A stretch of DNA of 64,000 bases, taken from positions 386,509-450,508 of the forward strand of contig JBEKTW010000001.1 of the NCBI GenBank assembly GCA_049515655.1, written 5' to 3'. The DNA is from JBEKTW01 sp049515655 (GTDB taxonomy: Bacteria > Bacteroidota > Ignavibacteria > UBA10030 > SZUA-254). The position numbers and the translations under genes are program-made. Under the pieces are notes generated by a model. The model was not told the DNA's origin, made no database searches, and worked only from the letters and a program-made list of their open reading frames with translations. Below, piece by piece: positions 53,953-61,491 of the stretch (position 1 is its first letter; the number at the start of each line of letters is the position of its first letter).

Positions 53953-55593
53953 CTACCTGCACCTAGTAAGCCTTACGAACCGTGGATAGTAGATCAGGCT
54001 GTCCGTCAGGAGTTCGGCAAACTGAAAGGTGTTCGTGGCATACGTTAACACCAGGTCGCCGCCAGTCAACTCTGGATGCGCTTTCCCGGCGTAGATCATC
54101 ACGTTCGGCCGGTAGTACTCCGGGGGGTGGTATGCCAGTTGCGGTGCCGACCAGGGGCCAGTGAGTGCCGGAGCTGCTCTCATCATTACATCTGCTGGAC
54201 CGAAACCCTGGGTCTGAACCACGACGAACCGCTGGGTTGTCTGATCGACGTGAATTGACAGCTCAGACTGACCATTTTCGAACAAGGGCCAGCGTTGCGT
54301 GCTCGACGAATCTCCTACCCAGCCAAGCAGTTCCCCCGCCCACCACTCCGGATGCAACAGATTACCGCGACGGACCTCTTCTGCAGGCCAGCGTGCCGCG
54401 TATATGGGGTGGGACTTGACCGGGTTCTCTGACCCGAGGGCGACCACGTACTCGCCCTGCGTAATGACCCCCGCGAAACCGACAAGGATTCCTAATGGGT
54501 TTGCCGGCGTCTGAAGCGTGCGGGTTCTCCACGATGAAGGATCAGCATCTGGATTCTCCACCATAACTGCAGTCCAACCTACGCTCTCAAAGCCGAGTCC
54601 CGTGCCGGTGTTTCGGAGCGTCCGAGCGAAGAACAGAACGAGTCGATCACGCACGCGCACGCCGTTCCCGAACCAGAGGGATTCACCGCCCCGGTCCGGA
54701 AACAAAGCGTCAGGTTTGCCGTCGGGGCCCCTTGTCCAATAGAAAGAGATTACGGCTGTGGTCGGATCTGTGCCGGTCTGGATAGCGACGCTGTTACTTA
54801 TCATGTTCGCACCTTTCCGCGTCCCCCTACCGGACGGATCGATCCAGGTGTCGCCGAAAAGCCAGAGTATCCGTCCGGCACTCAAGTCTACAGAGGATGC
54901 GACGTCCGCGCCCAACCAATGGGGGTCACGGTGAAAAAGCTGATCGGCCTCTCGCCAAGCCGACACTTCGAAGCATGGGACGTCGACCCGGCCCATTACA
55001 CCAGTTGCGGCAGAGCGCTGCCCGCGCCGCCATTCCTCGCGCTTGGGCAGTGCGGATGAGCGTGCAAGATACGGCCCGAGCGCTGAGCGCAATTCCTCCG
55101 TGGTGCCGCGGAGGATGAATTGTTTTTCTGAAAGCTCATAAGCCAACCGTACTTGGCCGGAACGAAGAGCAACCAGGAGTGAGTCGGGGTCAGGTGTTGT
55201 CACGCGGAGTTCATCCGAGCCGATATCGAGAATCAGAAGAAGATGTCCTGCAATCGTGAGGCCCGCGTACGGCCCCGGGAGATCTCCTTCTCGTGGTGTG
55301 GGCCAGACATCGAGGACGAGGCGCTCTCCCAGGCGTCCCAGTCGTGCCTCGAACCTGCCAACTGTTCCATCACGTGTGTATTCGATCGCATACGTATTTC
55401 CAGTAGTGTGCGTAACCAACGCCCGATTCGAACCTGAAGTCTCTTCCCAACTGCCGAGCAGCCGGGGATCAAAGGTTGCCTCAGATTCTGAGACAATCGG
55501 ATCGATTGACAGCGCACATCCGCTCAAGACACTGAAAAACGCGAGTACAACACTGGTCTTCCATAGTGTTCGAATTGTCTTAATGGTTTCCAT
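53953..55593 (-). CDS. lipoprotein with DUF4185-like beta-propeller domain, cassette gene
   Basis: 546 residues from the ATG at 55593. The signal peptide and lipobox (FFSVLSGCALS) follow immediately. Residues about 30-180 form a beta domain of unknown kind. From about 200 to the end, repeating blade-like segments (GRILWLFGDTW, SNSVAIQTG, VRDRLVLFFART, GQSELSIHVDQTTQRFVVVQTQG, PELTGGDLVLTYATNTFQ) resemble DUF4185/DUF5005-type five-bladed propellers, often glycan-related. The longer frame to 55683 would run into attC-2, which supports the chosen start. G+C is higher than in other cassettes, suggesting a separate origin. Confidence 0.7.
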   Translation of the reverse strand: METIKTIRTLWKTSVVLAFFSVLSGCALSIDPIVSESEATFDPRLLGSWEETSGSNRALVTHTTGNTYAIEYTRDGTVGRFEARLGRLGERLVLDVWPTPREGDLPGPYAGLTIAGHLLLILDIGSDELRVTTPDPDSLLVALRSGQVRLAYELSEKQFILRGTTEELRSALGPYLARSSALPKREEWRRGQRSAATGVMGRVDVPCFEVSAWREADQLFHRDPHWLGADVASSVDLSAGRILWLFGDTWIDPSGRGTRKGANMISNSVAIQTGTDPTTAVISFYWTRGPDGKPDALFPDRGGESLWFGNGVRVRDRLVLFFARTLRNTGTGLGFESVGWTAVMVENPDADPSSWRTRTLQTPANPLGILVGFAGVITQGEYVVALGSENPVKSHPIYAARWPAEEVRRGNLLHPEWWAGELLGWVGDSSSTQRWPLFENGQSELSIHVDQTTQRFVVVQTQGFGPADVMMRAAPALTGPWSAPQLAYHPPEYYRPNVMIYAGKAHPELTGGDLVLTYATNTFQFAELLTDSLIYYPRFVRLTRCR

Positions 55594-55642
55594 AGTGTGG
55601 CTTCCGGTTCTGATTAGGATGTTGTTGGCCGCCGGGCATGAC

Positions 55643-55769
55643 GCATACCGTCCCGCAAAAACATGCAATGCTTTTGTAAACACATAATTCTCATTTCAGT
55701 GAAAAAAAGTATTGAGCAAGATTATTTCTAACCGTTACTTTTCCAGTGCCGTTGTTTGCCGTGTTATGT
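55643..55769 (-). other. attC-2 (degenerate)
   Basis: 127 bp. R'' is ACATAAC (55763-55769). R' reads GGTATGC (55643-55649) where GTTATGC is expected, so the crossover triplet is mutated. The inner CGCAAAAACA and GTTGTTTGCCG arms pair imperfectly. Confidence 0.7.
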
Positions 55770-55846
55770 GAAGAGCGCCGCACAGCCATACTTGATTATA
55801 TCAAAATTTAGTATTAATGTGTTGATAGGAATTATAGGAGTTTACA

Positions 55847-56125
55847 ATGCCAATCATTAAGTCTATTTCGAGCCTGCGGAACCGCACTCGAGAAATTGCC
55901 ACAATCTGCCACGATCAAAATGAGCCTGTGTATCTGACCACGAATGGTGAGGGTGATCTCGTCGTGATGAGCATCGAACATTATGAGCGGTTAAAGGCTC
56001 AAGTTGATCTCTTTGAAAAACTCGGTATCGCACAAACTCAATCCGCAGCAGGCAAGAAGGGCATCACGCACAAACAAATGATAGCCAAACTGCGGCAGAG
56101 AGTCCGCCATGGGCGGACCCGTTAA
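55847..56125 (+). CDS. Phd/YefM-family antitoxin, toxin lost
   Basis: A 92-residue antitoxin. It begins IKSISSLRNRTREIATICHDQNEPVYLTTNG with the DNA-binding Phd fold, then VVMSIEHYERL and a C-terminal toxin-binding tail. It is close to the antitoxin at 58892 (PIIKPISDLRNK, VVMSMSQYSKI). It runs opposite to the array and therefore needs its own promoter; TTGAT-TAT-ATCAA (55792-55804) could be an operator. GGAG precedes the ATG. The overlapping toxin gene is reduced to ten codons. Confidence 0.85.
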   Translation: MPIIKSISSLRNRTREIATICHDQNEPVYLTTNGEGDLVVMSIEHYERLKAQVDLFEKLGIAQTQSAAGKKGITHKQMIAKLRQRVRHGRTR

Positions 56126-56141
56126 GTATAGACTCAGATGA
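56109..56141 (+). pseudogene. remnant of RelE/ParE-family toxin gene
   Basis: The ATG at 56109 overlaps the antitoxin end by 17 bp, as in the intact pair at 59151. The frame reads MGGPVKYRLR then TGA, comparable to MNRPKYNVRLLR at the start of the intact toxin. The sequence then changes abruptly into the centre of an attC (GATGAGCGAGG), so about 270 bp of toxin and the left attC arm are deleted. Confidence 0.7.
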
Positions 56142-56195
56142 GCGAGGATTTACCGAACTCCGCAAAGTCCAGCGTCGTTATTTTGCCTGTTAGCC
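56138..56195 (-). other. attC-3 half-site
   Basis: Only the centre (GAGCGAGG) and the R'' arm (CCAGCGTCGTTATTTTGC, then GTTAGCC at 56189-56195 on the plus strand) remain. The R' arm is gone with the toxin gene. R'' on the minus strand is GGCTAAC and supplies the stop codon of the next gene. Confidence 0.7.
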
Positions 56196-56495
56196 GCTGT
56201 CGCCCTTTGGAAGTCGAAGATTTAAAGACTCTCGAACCTTTTCTATCAGAAGGGTCTTGAGCATCGATTGATATGGAATATCTTCTCTGTTTGCCAAGAG
56301 TTTAATTGCCTCGACAAGTGATTCGGGAAGTCTGATGGAAATCGTCCGACTCGATGGCTTTAATTCAGGCAAGAATCCGATATCGACTTCTGAGTAGTCT
56401 ATGTAGTCCGTAGAGTCGTGGGTCGCCCAGAATTTCTCTTCTGCCGCCAAGGACTTAAATGTTGGAATCTTTTTGAACTTTTTCAAGGTATACAT
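56190..56495 (-). CDS. CopG/BrnA-type antitoxin
   Basis: 101 residues from the ATG at 56495; a TTG three codons further in, 9 bp after AAAGGA, may be the true start (MKKFKKIPTFKSLAAEEKFW). The middle FWATHDSTDYIDYSEVD is typical of CopG-type antitoxins paired with BrnT. The C-terminal TISIRLPESLVEAIKLLANREDIPYQSML is the ribbon-helix-helix DNA-binding domain. It overlaps the toxin by 41 bp and is expected to repress the shared promoter. Its TAA stop lies within attC-3 R'' (GGCTAAC), so the last residues are encoded by attC-flanking DNA. Confidence 0.85.
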   Translation of the reverse strand: MYTLKKFKKIPTFKSLAAEEKFWATHDSTDYIDYSEVDIGFLPELKPSSRTISIRLPESLVEAIKLLANREDIPYQSMLKTLLIEKVRESLNLRLPKGDSG

Positions 56496-56769
56496 TCCTT
56501 TCTTTCTTGTGCATATCACGTGCTGAGATTATCCGGATATTGTTCTTGCGACGAGTAAAAACGATAAACAGTAGGCGTTCTTGATTGGTTTTTCCCAAAG
56601 CATAGAAGCGATCTTCAGTCTTGGAATGACGTTGATCCGAATAAACGTAGAGCGGTTGATTGAAAAACACTTCTTCGCATTCCCACCACTGTACCTTATG
56701 CCGACCCCAGTTTTTGCTCTGATTGGCTTCGTCCCAGTCAAAGCCTTCAAATTCCGGGAAAACCTGCAT
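56455..56769 (-). CDS. brnT: BrnT-family toxin
   Basis: A 104-residue ribonuclease-type toxin of the BrnT family. FDWDEANQSKNWGRHKVQWWECEEVFF is the family start; RFYALGKTNQERLLFIVFTRRKNNIRIISAR holds the conserved Arg/His/Arg-Ile-Ile-Ser-Ala-Arg core. It precedes its antitoxin, the usual order for brnTA. The expected function is growth arrest by RNA cleavage, neutralised by the downstream antitoxin. Confidence 0.9.
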   Translation of the reverse strand: MQVFPEFEGFDWDEANQSKNWGRHKVQWWECEEVFFNQPLYVYSDQRHSKTEDRFYALGKTNQERLLFIVFTRRKNNIRIISARDMHKKERNVYLEKVQKDSNI

Positions 56770-56786
56770 AAATTGTGCTTTACGAT

Positions 56787-56826
56787 TTGTATATCACTAA
56801 TATATACAATTGCTTATCCAAGTCAA
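56787..56826 (-). promoter_or_regulatory. brnTA promoter with palindromic operator
   Basis: On the minus strand TTGACT (56821-56826), 16 bp and TATATT (56799-56804). A perfect palindrome TTGTATAT-N7-ATATACAA (56787-56809) covers the -10 region and lies 18 bp before the toxin ATG, as expected for autorepression by a ribbon-helix-helix antitoxin. Confidence 0.65.
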
Positions 56827-56859
56827 ATTGAGTCTGTGCAAACACCAAAGGGCAATAGC

Positions 56860-57078
56860 GGCTAACGTTTAGGCAAACCGCAGTGGTTTTTTGGTGACAC
56901 TGGAATCTAATGAGCGTAATTCAAGCTTACAAATGACACCAAAAACCATTGAGCGAGTAAACGAGCTCAACATAGTTTCGTAAAAACTTTGACAGGGAAC
57001 CAGCCTGCCTCCACTAGCCCGCGAGCGGCGGTTTGCCGTTTGTAAGGCGCCGTTTGCACGCTTGCCATGGAGTTATGT
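56860..57078 (-). other. attC-4 (composite or degenerate)
   Basis: R' on the minus strand is GTTAGCC (56860-56866) and the 10 bp arms GGCAAACCGC/GCGGTTTGCC pair perfectly. The opposite end reads GTAAGGC (57042-57048), one base off. A second possible arm ends in GTTATGT (57072-57078), with GGCAAGC five bases from the core. An inner stem GGTTTTTTGGTG/CACCAAAAACC is also present. Confidence 0.65.
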
Positions 57079-57220
57079 GCCCGCCCATTTTTCGTACACT
57101 TTCTTCAGGCTGCAATAGGGTACACCAGTCTTGAAATTCTCAGCGAAGTCTTTGATCGAGGTATTGAGAAGATGTTAGGCCGGCACATCAGCCGTCCTAA
57201 GGATTCGCGTTCTAGCGCGT
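57079..57220. other. 142 bp between attC-4 and the hydrolase stop
   Basis: No gene. GTTAGGC at 57174-57180 lies 41 bp after the hydrolase stop, where an R'' core would be expected, and GTATTGAGAAG just before it resembles the attC centre. This may be a leftover half-site. Confidence 0.35.
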
Positions 57221-58030
57221 TCATGGCTCAATCACTGTACCGATTGAACGTAAAAAGGATTTGATGACAGCCGCAAAGCGCTCTGGCTGGTCTAAGTGGA
57301 CCCCGTGGCCAGCTTCCCGGATTTGTTCGACCTGAAATCTCGGATTAAGACGTTGCAGCTCTTCGGCAACAACAGACGAAACCACACCTTTATCACCAAA
57401 TACGAGGAGGGTTGCAACGTCAATCGCACTCACTAACAGCTTATAATCGGGGTTCGGTGGCGTGAGAACGTCGAAGGCAGCCATGCTTGTTTGAAGTCGT
57501 GACCGAGCGAACAGCTCAAGTGTCTCCCCTGACCGATTAGGGTGTCTAGCCTGCGCTTCTGCCACCACCTCATCCAATGACATATTGAGCATTCGCCGGT
57601 GCTGATCGGCGACATCACTATCGCGAACTTCGCGTTGAACTTTTGGACTCAAGAACGTTGGATCATCTAAGATTAGGCCACGGAGTACCTTTGGTTTACG
57701 ACTTGCCACCACGGCTGCTGTCATGCCTCCCATGGAGTGTCCGAGCAGAATCGGAGGAGAAAGTCTTAGAGTCTTTATAAGACCGACGACATCGTTTGCA
57801 TGGTCTTCGTATCGGTACCCATAGTCAGGTACACTCGACTTTCCGTGACCTCTGGCATCCGGCATGATTACATCATATTCTCCCTCTAGAGCATGTGCCA
57901 AGGCAGTCCAGGAGGCTCCATTAGCAGTTAATCCGTGTAGCAAAATTAAAGGAGGCTTGCTTCCTCCGGTTCTCGTGTAATGTATCTCAATTCCGTTTGT
58001 TTCGCAGATTGCTGTGCTCCATTCAGTCAT
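57221..58030 (-). CDS. alpha/beta hydrolase, cassette gene
   Basis: A 269-residue cytoplasmic hydrolase. LILLHGLTANGASW (oxyanion hole), VIMPDARGHGKSS, ILLGHSMGGMTAAVV near residue 98 (nucleophile Ser), LVFGDKGVVS (Asp region) and REAGHGVHLDQPERF near 245 (His) are in the standard order. Substrate not readable. I use the ATG at 58030, which has AAGGAAAG 5 bp upstream; the frame would reach a TTG at 58111 that nearly touches attC-5. Confidence 0.9.
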   Translation of the reverse strand: MTEWSTAICETNGIEIHYTRTGGSKPPLILLHGLTANGASWTALAHALEGEYDVIMPDARGHGKSSVPDYGYRYEDHANDVVGLIKTLRLSPPILLGHSMGGMTAAVVASRKPKVLRGLILDDPTFLSPKVQREVRDSDVADQHRRMLNMSLDEVVAEAQARHPNRSGETLELFARSRLQTSMAAFDVLTPPNPDYKLLVSAIDVATLLVFGDKGVVSSVVAEELQRLNPRFQVEQIREAGHGVHLDQPERFAAVIKSFLRSIGTVIEP

Positions 58031-58115
58031 TTGTTCTTTCCTTCGAGCGTAAGATTCATGGCTAAGTGCGTAATTGAAGTCAACGCAGCAGCGGAGATAT
58101 TGGCGTGCCAATGGC

Positions 58116-58238
58116 GCCTAACGTTTCGCAAAAGTACGCAATGCTGAAGCGAACTACAAACTGTTATTTTCGTGAGCGGAAGCATTGAGCGAGTCTATTC
58201 TTCTGTCATTGCCAGCGTCGTACTTTTGCGTGTTATGC
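58116..58238 (-). other. attC-5
   Basis: 123 bp. R'' is GCATAAC (58232-58238) and R' is GTTAGGC (58116-58122, perfect GTTRRRY). A 12 bp stem CGCAAAAGTACG/CGTACTTTTGCG is perfect. It lies 34 bp after the methyltransferase stop. Confidence 0.88.
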
Positions 58239-58271
58239 GTTCGTGCCCGCCCGCATGCAATGTATAGTCGC

Positions 58272-58793
58272 TTAAAACCAAGTCGTTGGTCGATATTCGT
58301 GATAACGGTTCCCAAATTGCACTTCCAGTCGGGCATCCTCTAACCGTCTCCACCAGAGTACGCTGGCAATTCCCAATACCCCGATGCCCAGACTAGCCAT
58401 TGCACTGTAGTAGATGCTCCAGCCAACGATCCATGATATGAACCCAAGGTACATGGGATGCCTCAGTTTCTTGAAGAGTCCATTCGTGACGAGGTGATCG
58501 ATATTCTCGACACCCCTTAGTTGGATGAGTGCGCCAACTGCCAGAATCGTCCCAAAGACAAAGATTGCCAGACCAAGCCATCGGACTGGACTCGGCACTT
58601 CGACTCGCAAAGGGTCCGCCGGGCAAAGAATGAACCAGGACACCCAGAGAGTGCACATTGAGGAAAAGATCAATACGAAAATGACCTTGTTCTCTGGGTT
58701 GATTTTCTGTGCCTCCTTGAGCAATTCGTAAACGGAACGGATAGCCAAGCACACAACGAAAAGAACTGCTGGAATCACAAAGCTACTGGTCAT
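58272..58793 (-). CDS. isoprenylcysteine carboxyl methyltransferase-family membrane protein
   Basis: A 173-residue polytopic protein with four or five helices. The C-terminal half has the ICMT/PEMT signature: DHLVTNGLFKKLRHPMYLGF (the RHPxY motif) and RLEDARLEVQFGNRYHEYR (the RxxxEExxLxxxFGxxYxxY-type end). Bacterial members methylate lipids or small molecules; the substrate is unknown. No prenylation system is implied. It shares a cassette with the plus-strand toxin-antitoxin pair to its right. Confidence 0.88.
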   Translation of the reverse strand: MTSSFVIPAVLFVVCLAIRSVYELLKEAQKINPENKVIFVLIFSSMCTLWVSWFILCPADPLRVEVPSPVRWLGLAIFVFGTILAVGALIQLRGVENIDHLVTNGLFKKLRHPMYLGFISWIVGWSIYYSAMASLGIGVLGIASVLWWRRLEDARLEVQFGNRYHEYRPTTWF

Positions 58794-58837
58794 CTATTAG
58801 ACCCTCCGGCCCACAGCGTGCGCTGTGTGCCGCGAGC
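58794..58837. other. cassette interior with small palindrome, no attC
   Basis: CACAGCG/CGCTGTG (58813-58827 region) forms a short stem. No RYYYAAC/GTTRRRY pair is found, so the methyltransferase and the following toxin-antitoxin pair are in one cassette, or an attC between them has been lost. Confidence 0.4.
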
Positions 58838-58867
58838 TTGACTTTCTCATCTAAATGATATTATATT
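58838..58867 (+). promoter_or_regulatory. internal promoter of the plus-strand toxin-antitoxin pair
   Basis: TTGACT (58838-58843), 18 bp and TATATT (58862-58867), 24 bp before the antitoxin ATG. It points against the array direction. Confidence 0.55.
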
Positions 58868-58891
58868 GATAATAACAATTTGGAGCCTTGA

Positions 58892-59164
58892 ATGCCAATA
58901 ATAAAACCCATATCCGACTTGAGAAATAAGGCCAACAAGATTTCGGAGCTTGCCCACAAATCGGACGAACCTATCTTCATCACGAAAAACGGTGAAGGTG
59001 ATATGGTGGTAATGTCCATGAGCCAATACAGCAAAATTCAACTCAAACTTGACCTGTTCAGCAAACTCGCTGTCGCCCAAGGACAGCGGGCAAAAGGGGA
59101 TAAAGGTCGAAGTCTATCAGCGGTCATGAAAGACCTCCGCAAACGGGTCCATGAATCGGCCTAA
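58892..59164 (+). CDS. Phd/YefM-family antitoxin
   Basis: A 90-residue protein: PIIKPISDLRNKANKISEL and EPIFITKNGEGDMVVMSMSQY form the Phd/YefM DNA-binding fold, followed by a helical toxin-binding tail. GGAG stands 8 bp before the ATG. It overlaps the toxin by 14 bp, so translation is coupled. It should bind and silence the toxin and repress the promoter at 58838. Confidence 0.9.
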   Translation: MPIIKPISDLRNKANKISELAHKSDEPIFITKNGEGDMVVMSMSQYSKIQLKLDLFSKLAVAQGQRAKGDKGRSLSAVMKDLRKRVHESA

Positions 59165-59459
59165 GTACAACGTTAGACTCCTGCGAATCGCGGAAGACGA
59201 TTTGTGGGAAATCGTCAGCTACATATCGACTGATCGACCTGTAGCCGCTGAAGCACTTGCGGCGAAAATCGAGCAGAGCATCAAGCTTCTTTCCAAAAAT
59301 CCACGTTTGGGTCGAGTGCCGAAAGAAGACGAGCTGAATCGACTCCATTACCGATACTTGGTGGTCGAAAACTACCTCATTTTCTACACCATCGAAGGAC
59401 AGACAATCTATATTCATCGGATACTTCATGGTGCGAGAGATTATCTAACTTTGTTCTGA
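59151..59459 (+). CDS. RelE/ParE-superfamily toxin
   Basis: A 102-residue toxin. YNVRLLRIAEDDLWEIVSYIS and the helix AAEALAAKIEQSIKLLSKNPRLGRVP give the ParE/RelE layout; YRYLVVENYLIFYTI and IHRILHGARDY contain the C-terminal Arg/His/Tyr residues of this group. Overlap with the antitoxin and conserved order leave little doubt. Whether it cleaves mRNA (RelE-like) or poisons gyrase (ParE-like) cannot be told; the sequence looks nearer the ParE side. Confidence 0.9.
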   Translation: MNRPKYNVRLLRIAEDDLWEIVSYISTDRPVAAEALAAKIEQSIKLLSKNPRLGRVPKEDELNRLHYRYLVVENYLIFYTIEGQTIYIHRILHGARDYLTLF

Positions 59460-59479
59460 CCCTACCAGCGGCACATTGC

Positions 59480-59577
59480 ACATAACGAGTGTGGTAACAA
59501 CGCAATCCATATGGATTGAGCAAGGCTTTTATTACTTTGGCTTTTCATTCCCAGCGCCGTTGTTACCACTGTTAGCC
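59480..59577 (-). other. attC-6
   Basis: 98 bp. R'' is GGCTAAC (59571-59577) and R' is GTTATGT (59480-59486). The stem GTGGTAACAACG/CGTTGTTACCAC (12 bp, perfect) is the same as in attC-9. It lies 13 bp after the next gene's stop. Confidence 0.88.
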
Positions 59578-59589
59578 GCAGTTGCCATC

Positions 59590-60222
59590 TCAGAAACGCA
59601 CGCCCGTCAAGATTTCAAATGATTTATTTTTCACCGTCAAATACTGTCCATGAAACGCCCCAGTAAAGCTAGGACTAAAACGTCCTTCGATGAAGAATTT
59701 AGGAAAGGACTGGATTGAGAATTGGATTCCAACTCCCAAAGTAGCGCCGATGTCCAAGGAATTGAGATCAAGAGACGTTTCATTTTTCCAAAGTAGAAAA
59801 TCGAACCTTGGTTCAAACAAAGCATACAAGCTTGGTCCAATGGATGCGAATGTTAGTCTTCCCGTTGGCGAGACCGAGAGATAATCACAGCGCGGTTGAA
59901 CCGTAATGAAGTCACCCGTGCCTTCCGGCAGTTGGGGCGACGTGAGCTCGAGTGGAATACTATAACCTTTCTGAATGTAGAGTAACTCCGCAGAAATATC
60001 TAACAGCGGTGATTCGAAGAACTCCAATTCACCACCTACTGCAAAACCCCACCGGTACGATGTATTCAATGATCCGTGAAGATAGGGATGATCGTGGTAA
60101 TCATAACTCTGAGTTGCAGCGACAACTCCGGCCACTAATCCATACGACTTCAGTAACTGTGCAATGGCAGTCGGTGATTCAAGAAGTATCACGATGATCA
60201 GTATGCTAAAATGTTTCTTCAT
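59590..60222 (-). CDS. outer-membrane beta-barrel protein, cassette gene
   Basis: A 210-residue protein with a signal peptide (MKKHFSILIIVILLESPTAIAQ). The mature part alternates amphipathic strands and glycine-rich turns (WGFAVGGELEFFESPLLDISAELLYIQKGYS; GATLGVGIQFSIQ) and ends in Phe (ILTGVRF), the barrel-assembly signal. This matches the PorT/OmpW-like 'outer membrane beta-barrel' proteins of Bacteroidota relatives. Role unknown. Confidence 0.85.
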   Translation of the reverse strand: MKKHFSILIIVILLESPTAIAQLLKSYGLVAGVVAATQSYDYHDHPYLHGSLNTSYRWGFAVGGELEFFESPLLDISAELLYIQKGYSIPLELTSPQLPEGTGDFITVQPRCDYLSVSPTGRLTFASIGPSLYALFEPRFDFLLWKNETSLDLNSLDIGATLGVGIQFSIQSFPKFFIEGRFSPSFTGAFHGQYLTVKNKSFEILTGVRF

Positions 60223-60243
60223 AAATTATGAGATGGTAATTGC

Positions 60244-60374
60244 GGCTAACGGTTGCACAAAAAATGCTGTGCAATTGCAAACTCGAAATAGACCAATGAA
60301 TCGAGAGCAATTGCATGGAGCAAGTACAAAAGACGGGAGGCAGAAAACGAGCGTCATTTTTTGTGCTGTCAGCT
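60244..60374 (-). other. attC-7
   Basis: 131 bp. R' is GTTAGCC (60244-60250). R'' reads AGCTGAC (60368-60374), so its AAC is mutated to GAC. Stems GCACAAAAAATG/CATTTTTTGTGC (12 bp) and an inner GCAATTGCAAACTCG/CGAGAGCAATTGC are strong. Confidence 0.85.
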
Positions 60375-60417
60375 GAAGTTGTTTTGCGATAATGGATAGA
60401 TAGAGTCCCATGGCGTC

Positions 60418-61239
60418 TCAATTGTCTACTGTCTCCGATCGTAGACTTGCCCTCTTTCTCCAGAAAGCAAATGCCAATATGATGGATAGGATGGCAAGCG
60501 CTGCTCCGAACTCGTCAATGAAATATGCGGTGATTACAGTGGCACTCGTGATCCGCCTGAAAAACGACTGAATAAATGCGTTGTCGCTCGCGTGGAGAAA
60601 CATCCCCGTCCAGAGGCTCCCGGACTTCAAACGGAACCATGTGAATATGAAGCTCGTCCCGGTGAGGAGGATGGTGAAGCAGACAAGGTTGAACCAGATT
60701 GGAGATTCATTGCGATAGATTCCGCCGATGATCATCGGGTAATGCCATACCGACCACACGATTCCTCTCGTGAGCGCAGCTGTGGTGAAGCCGAATTCCT
60801 TTGCTACCTGGGGAACAAGAAAACCGCTCCATCCGATCTCCTCACCAAGCGCGAAGACTGAACCTACGGTAAAGGAGGTTGCAAGGGACGTCAGTCCCGC
60901 CACGATTTTCTCCGGCATGAACCCGCCCAGTCTGAAGAGCCAGACAAGTCCGTATCCGACAAGGCAGTACAGAAATGGTATGATAATGCTCCATATCTGA
61001 TATCGTGTTTTCCCCCAACGCCAACCGAAGGGACCAACTTCCTTTCTGAACACAGCTGCCGTTATGAATGCGGCGATACCGGGACTCCACATGCCACCGG
61101 CCGCATAGAGCCCACCTGCCGCCCCCATGCTTCCAGCGACGATTGCGAGATACTCAAATGGCGTACTGATCGCGTACGTAAGGACCACAAAGAACCCGAC
61201 GCGTTGCCACACCCGGGGGATTTTGCTCACAATGTTCAT
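60418..61239 (-). CDS. CPBP-family intramembrane metalloprotease
   Basis: A 273-residue polytopic protein with about eight helices. ALGEEIGWSGFLVPQ near residue 132 contains the EExxxxx motif of CPBP/ABI (CAAX-like) proteases, followed by GIVWSVWHYPMII and FLHASDNAF with the two further catalytic/metal residues. The Arg of the usual EExxxR is replaced by Gly/Phe (EEIGWSGF), as in several bacterial members. Bacterial CPBP proteins often act in peptide immunity or surface protein processing. GAAGGAA precedes the start. Confidence 0.9.
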   Translation of the reverse strand: MNIVSKIPRVWQRVGFFVVLTYAISTPFEYLAIVAGSMGAAGGLYAAGGMWSPGIAAFITAAVFRKEVGPFGWRWGKTRYQIWSIIIPFLYCLVGYGLVWLFRLGGFMPEKIVAGLTSLATSFTVGSVFALGEEIGWSGFLVPQVAKEFGFTTAALTRGIVWSVWHYPMIIGGIYRNESPIWFNLVCFTILLTGTSFIFTWFRLKSGSLWTGMFLHASDNAFIQSFFRRITSATVITAYFIDEFGAALAILSIILAFAFWRKRASLRSETVDN

Positions 61240-61298
61240 GCAGTGTTTTCCTTCTCGTAGGAACGAACTAGTTTGTTCACACCACGCGAAACAATTTC

Positions 61299-61458
61299 AG
61301 CTAACGTTTGTGCTTTACGCCGTGCCGTTTGCTGCTATGATAGAGCAATTCTTCTTGCAGCAAACGGCATGGAGCGAACTCTATAAATTGAGGCAAGCTG
61401 AACGATAGCATAAGCTTTTCAAATAAAATATGAGCGGCGTAAAGCATCGTTGTTATGC
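61299..61458 (-). other. attC-8
   Basis: 160 bp. R'' is GCATAAC (61452-61458) and R' is GTTAGCT (61299-61305). Perfect 12 bp stem TGCTTTACGCCG/CGGCGTAAAGCA and a second inner stem GCCGTTTGCTGC/GCAGCAAACGGC. It lies 34 bp after the next gene's stop. Confidence 0.88.
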
Positions 61459-61491
61459 GGCGTTGTGATACACCATGGTTAATAAATACGA

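Noticed and set aside
57067..57264. 65-codon plus-strand frame beside the hydrolase
   Set aside because: Runs through attC-derived sequence and into the hydrolase gene; no start signal.
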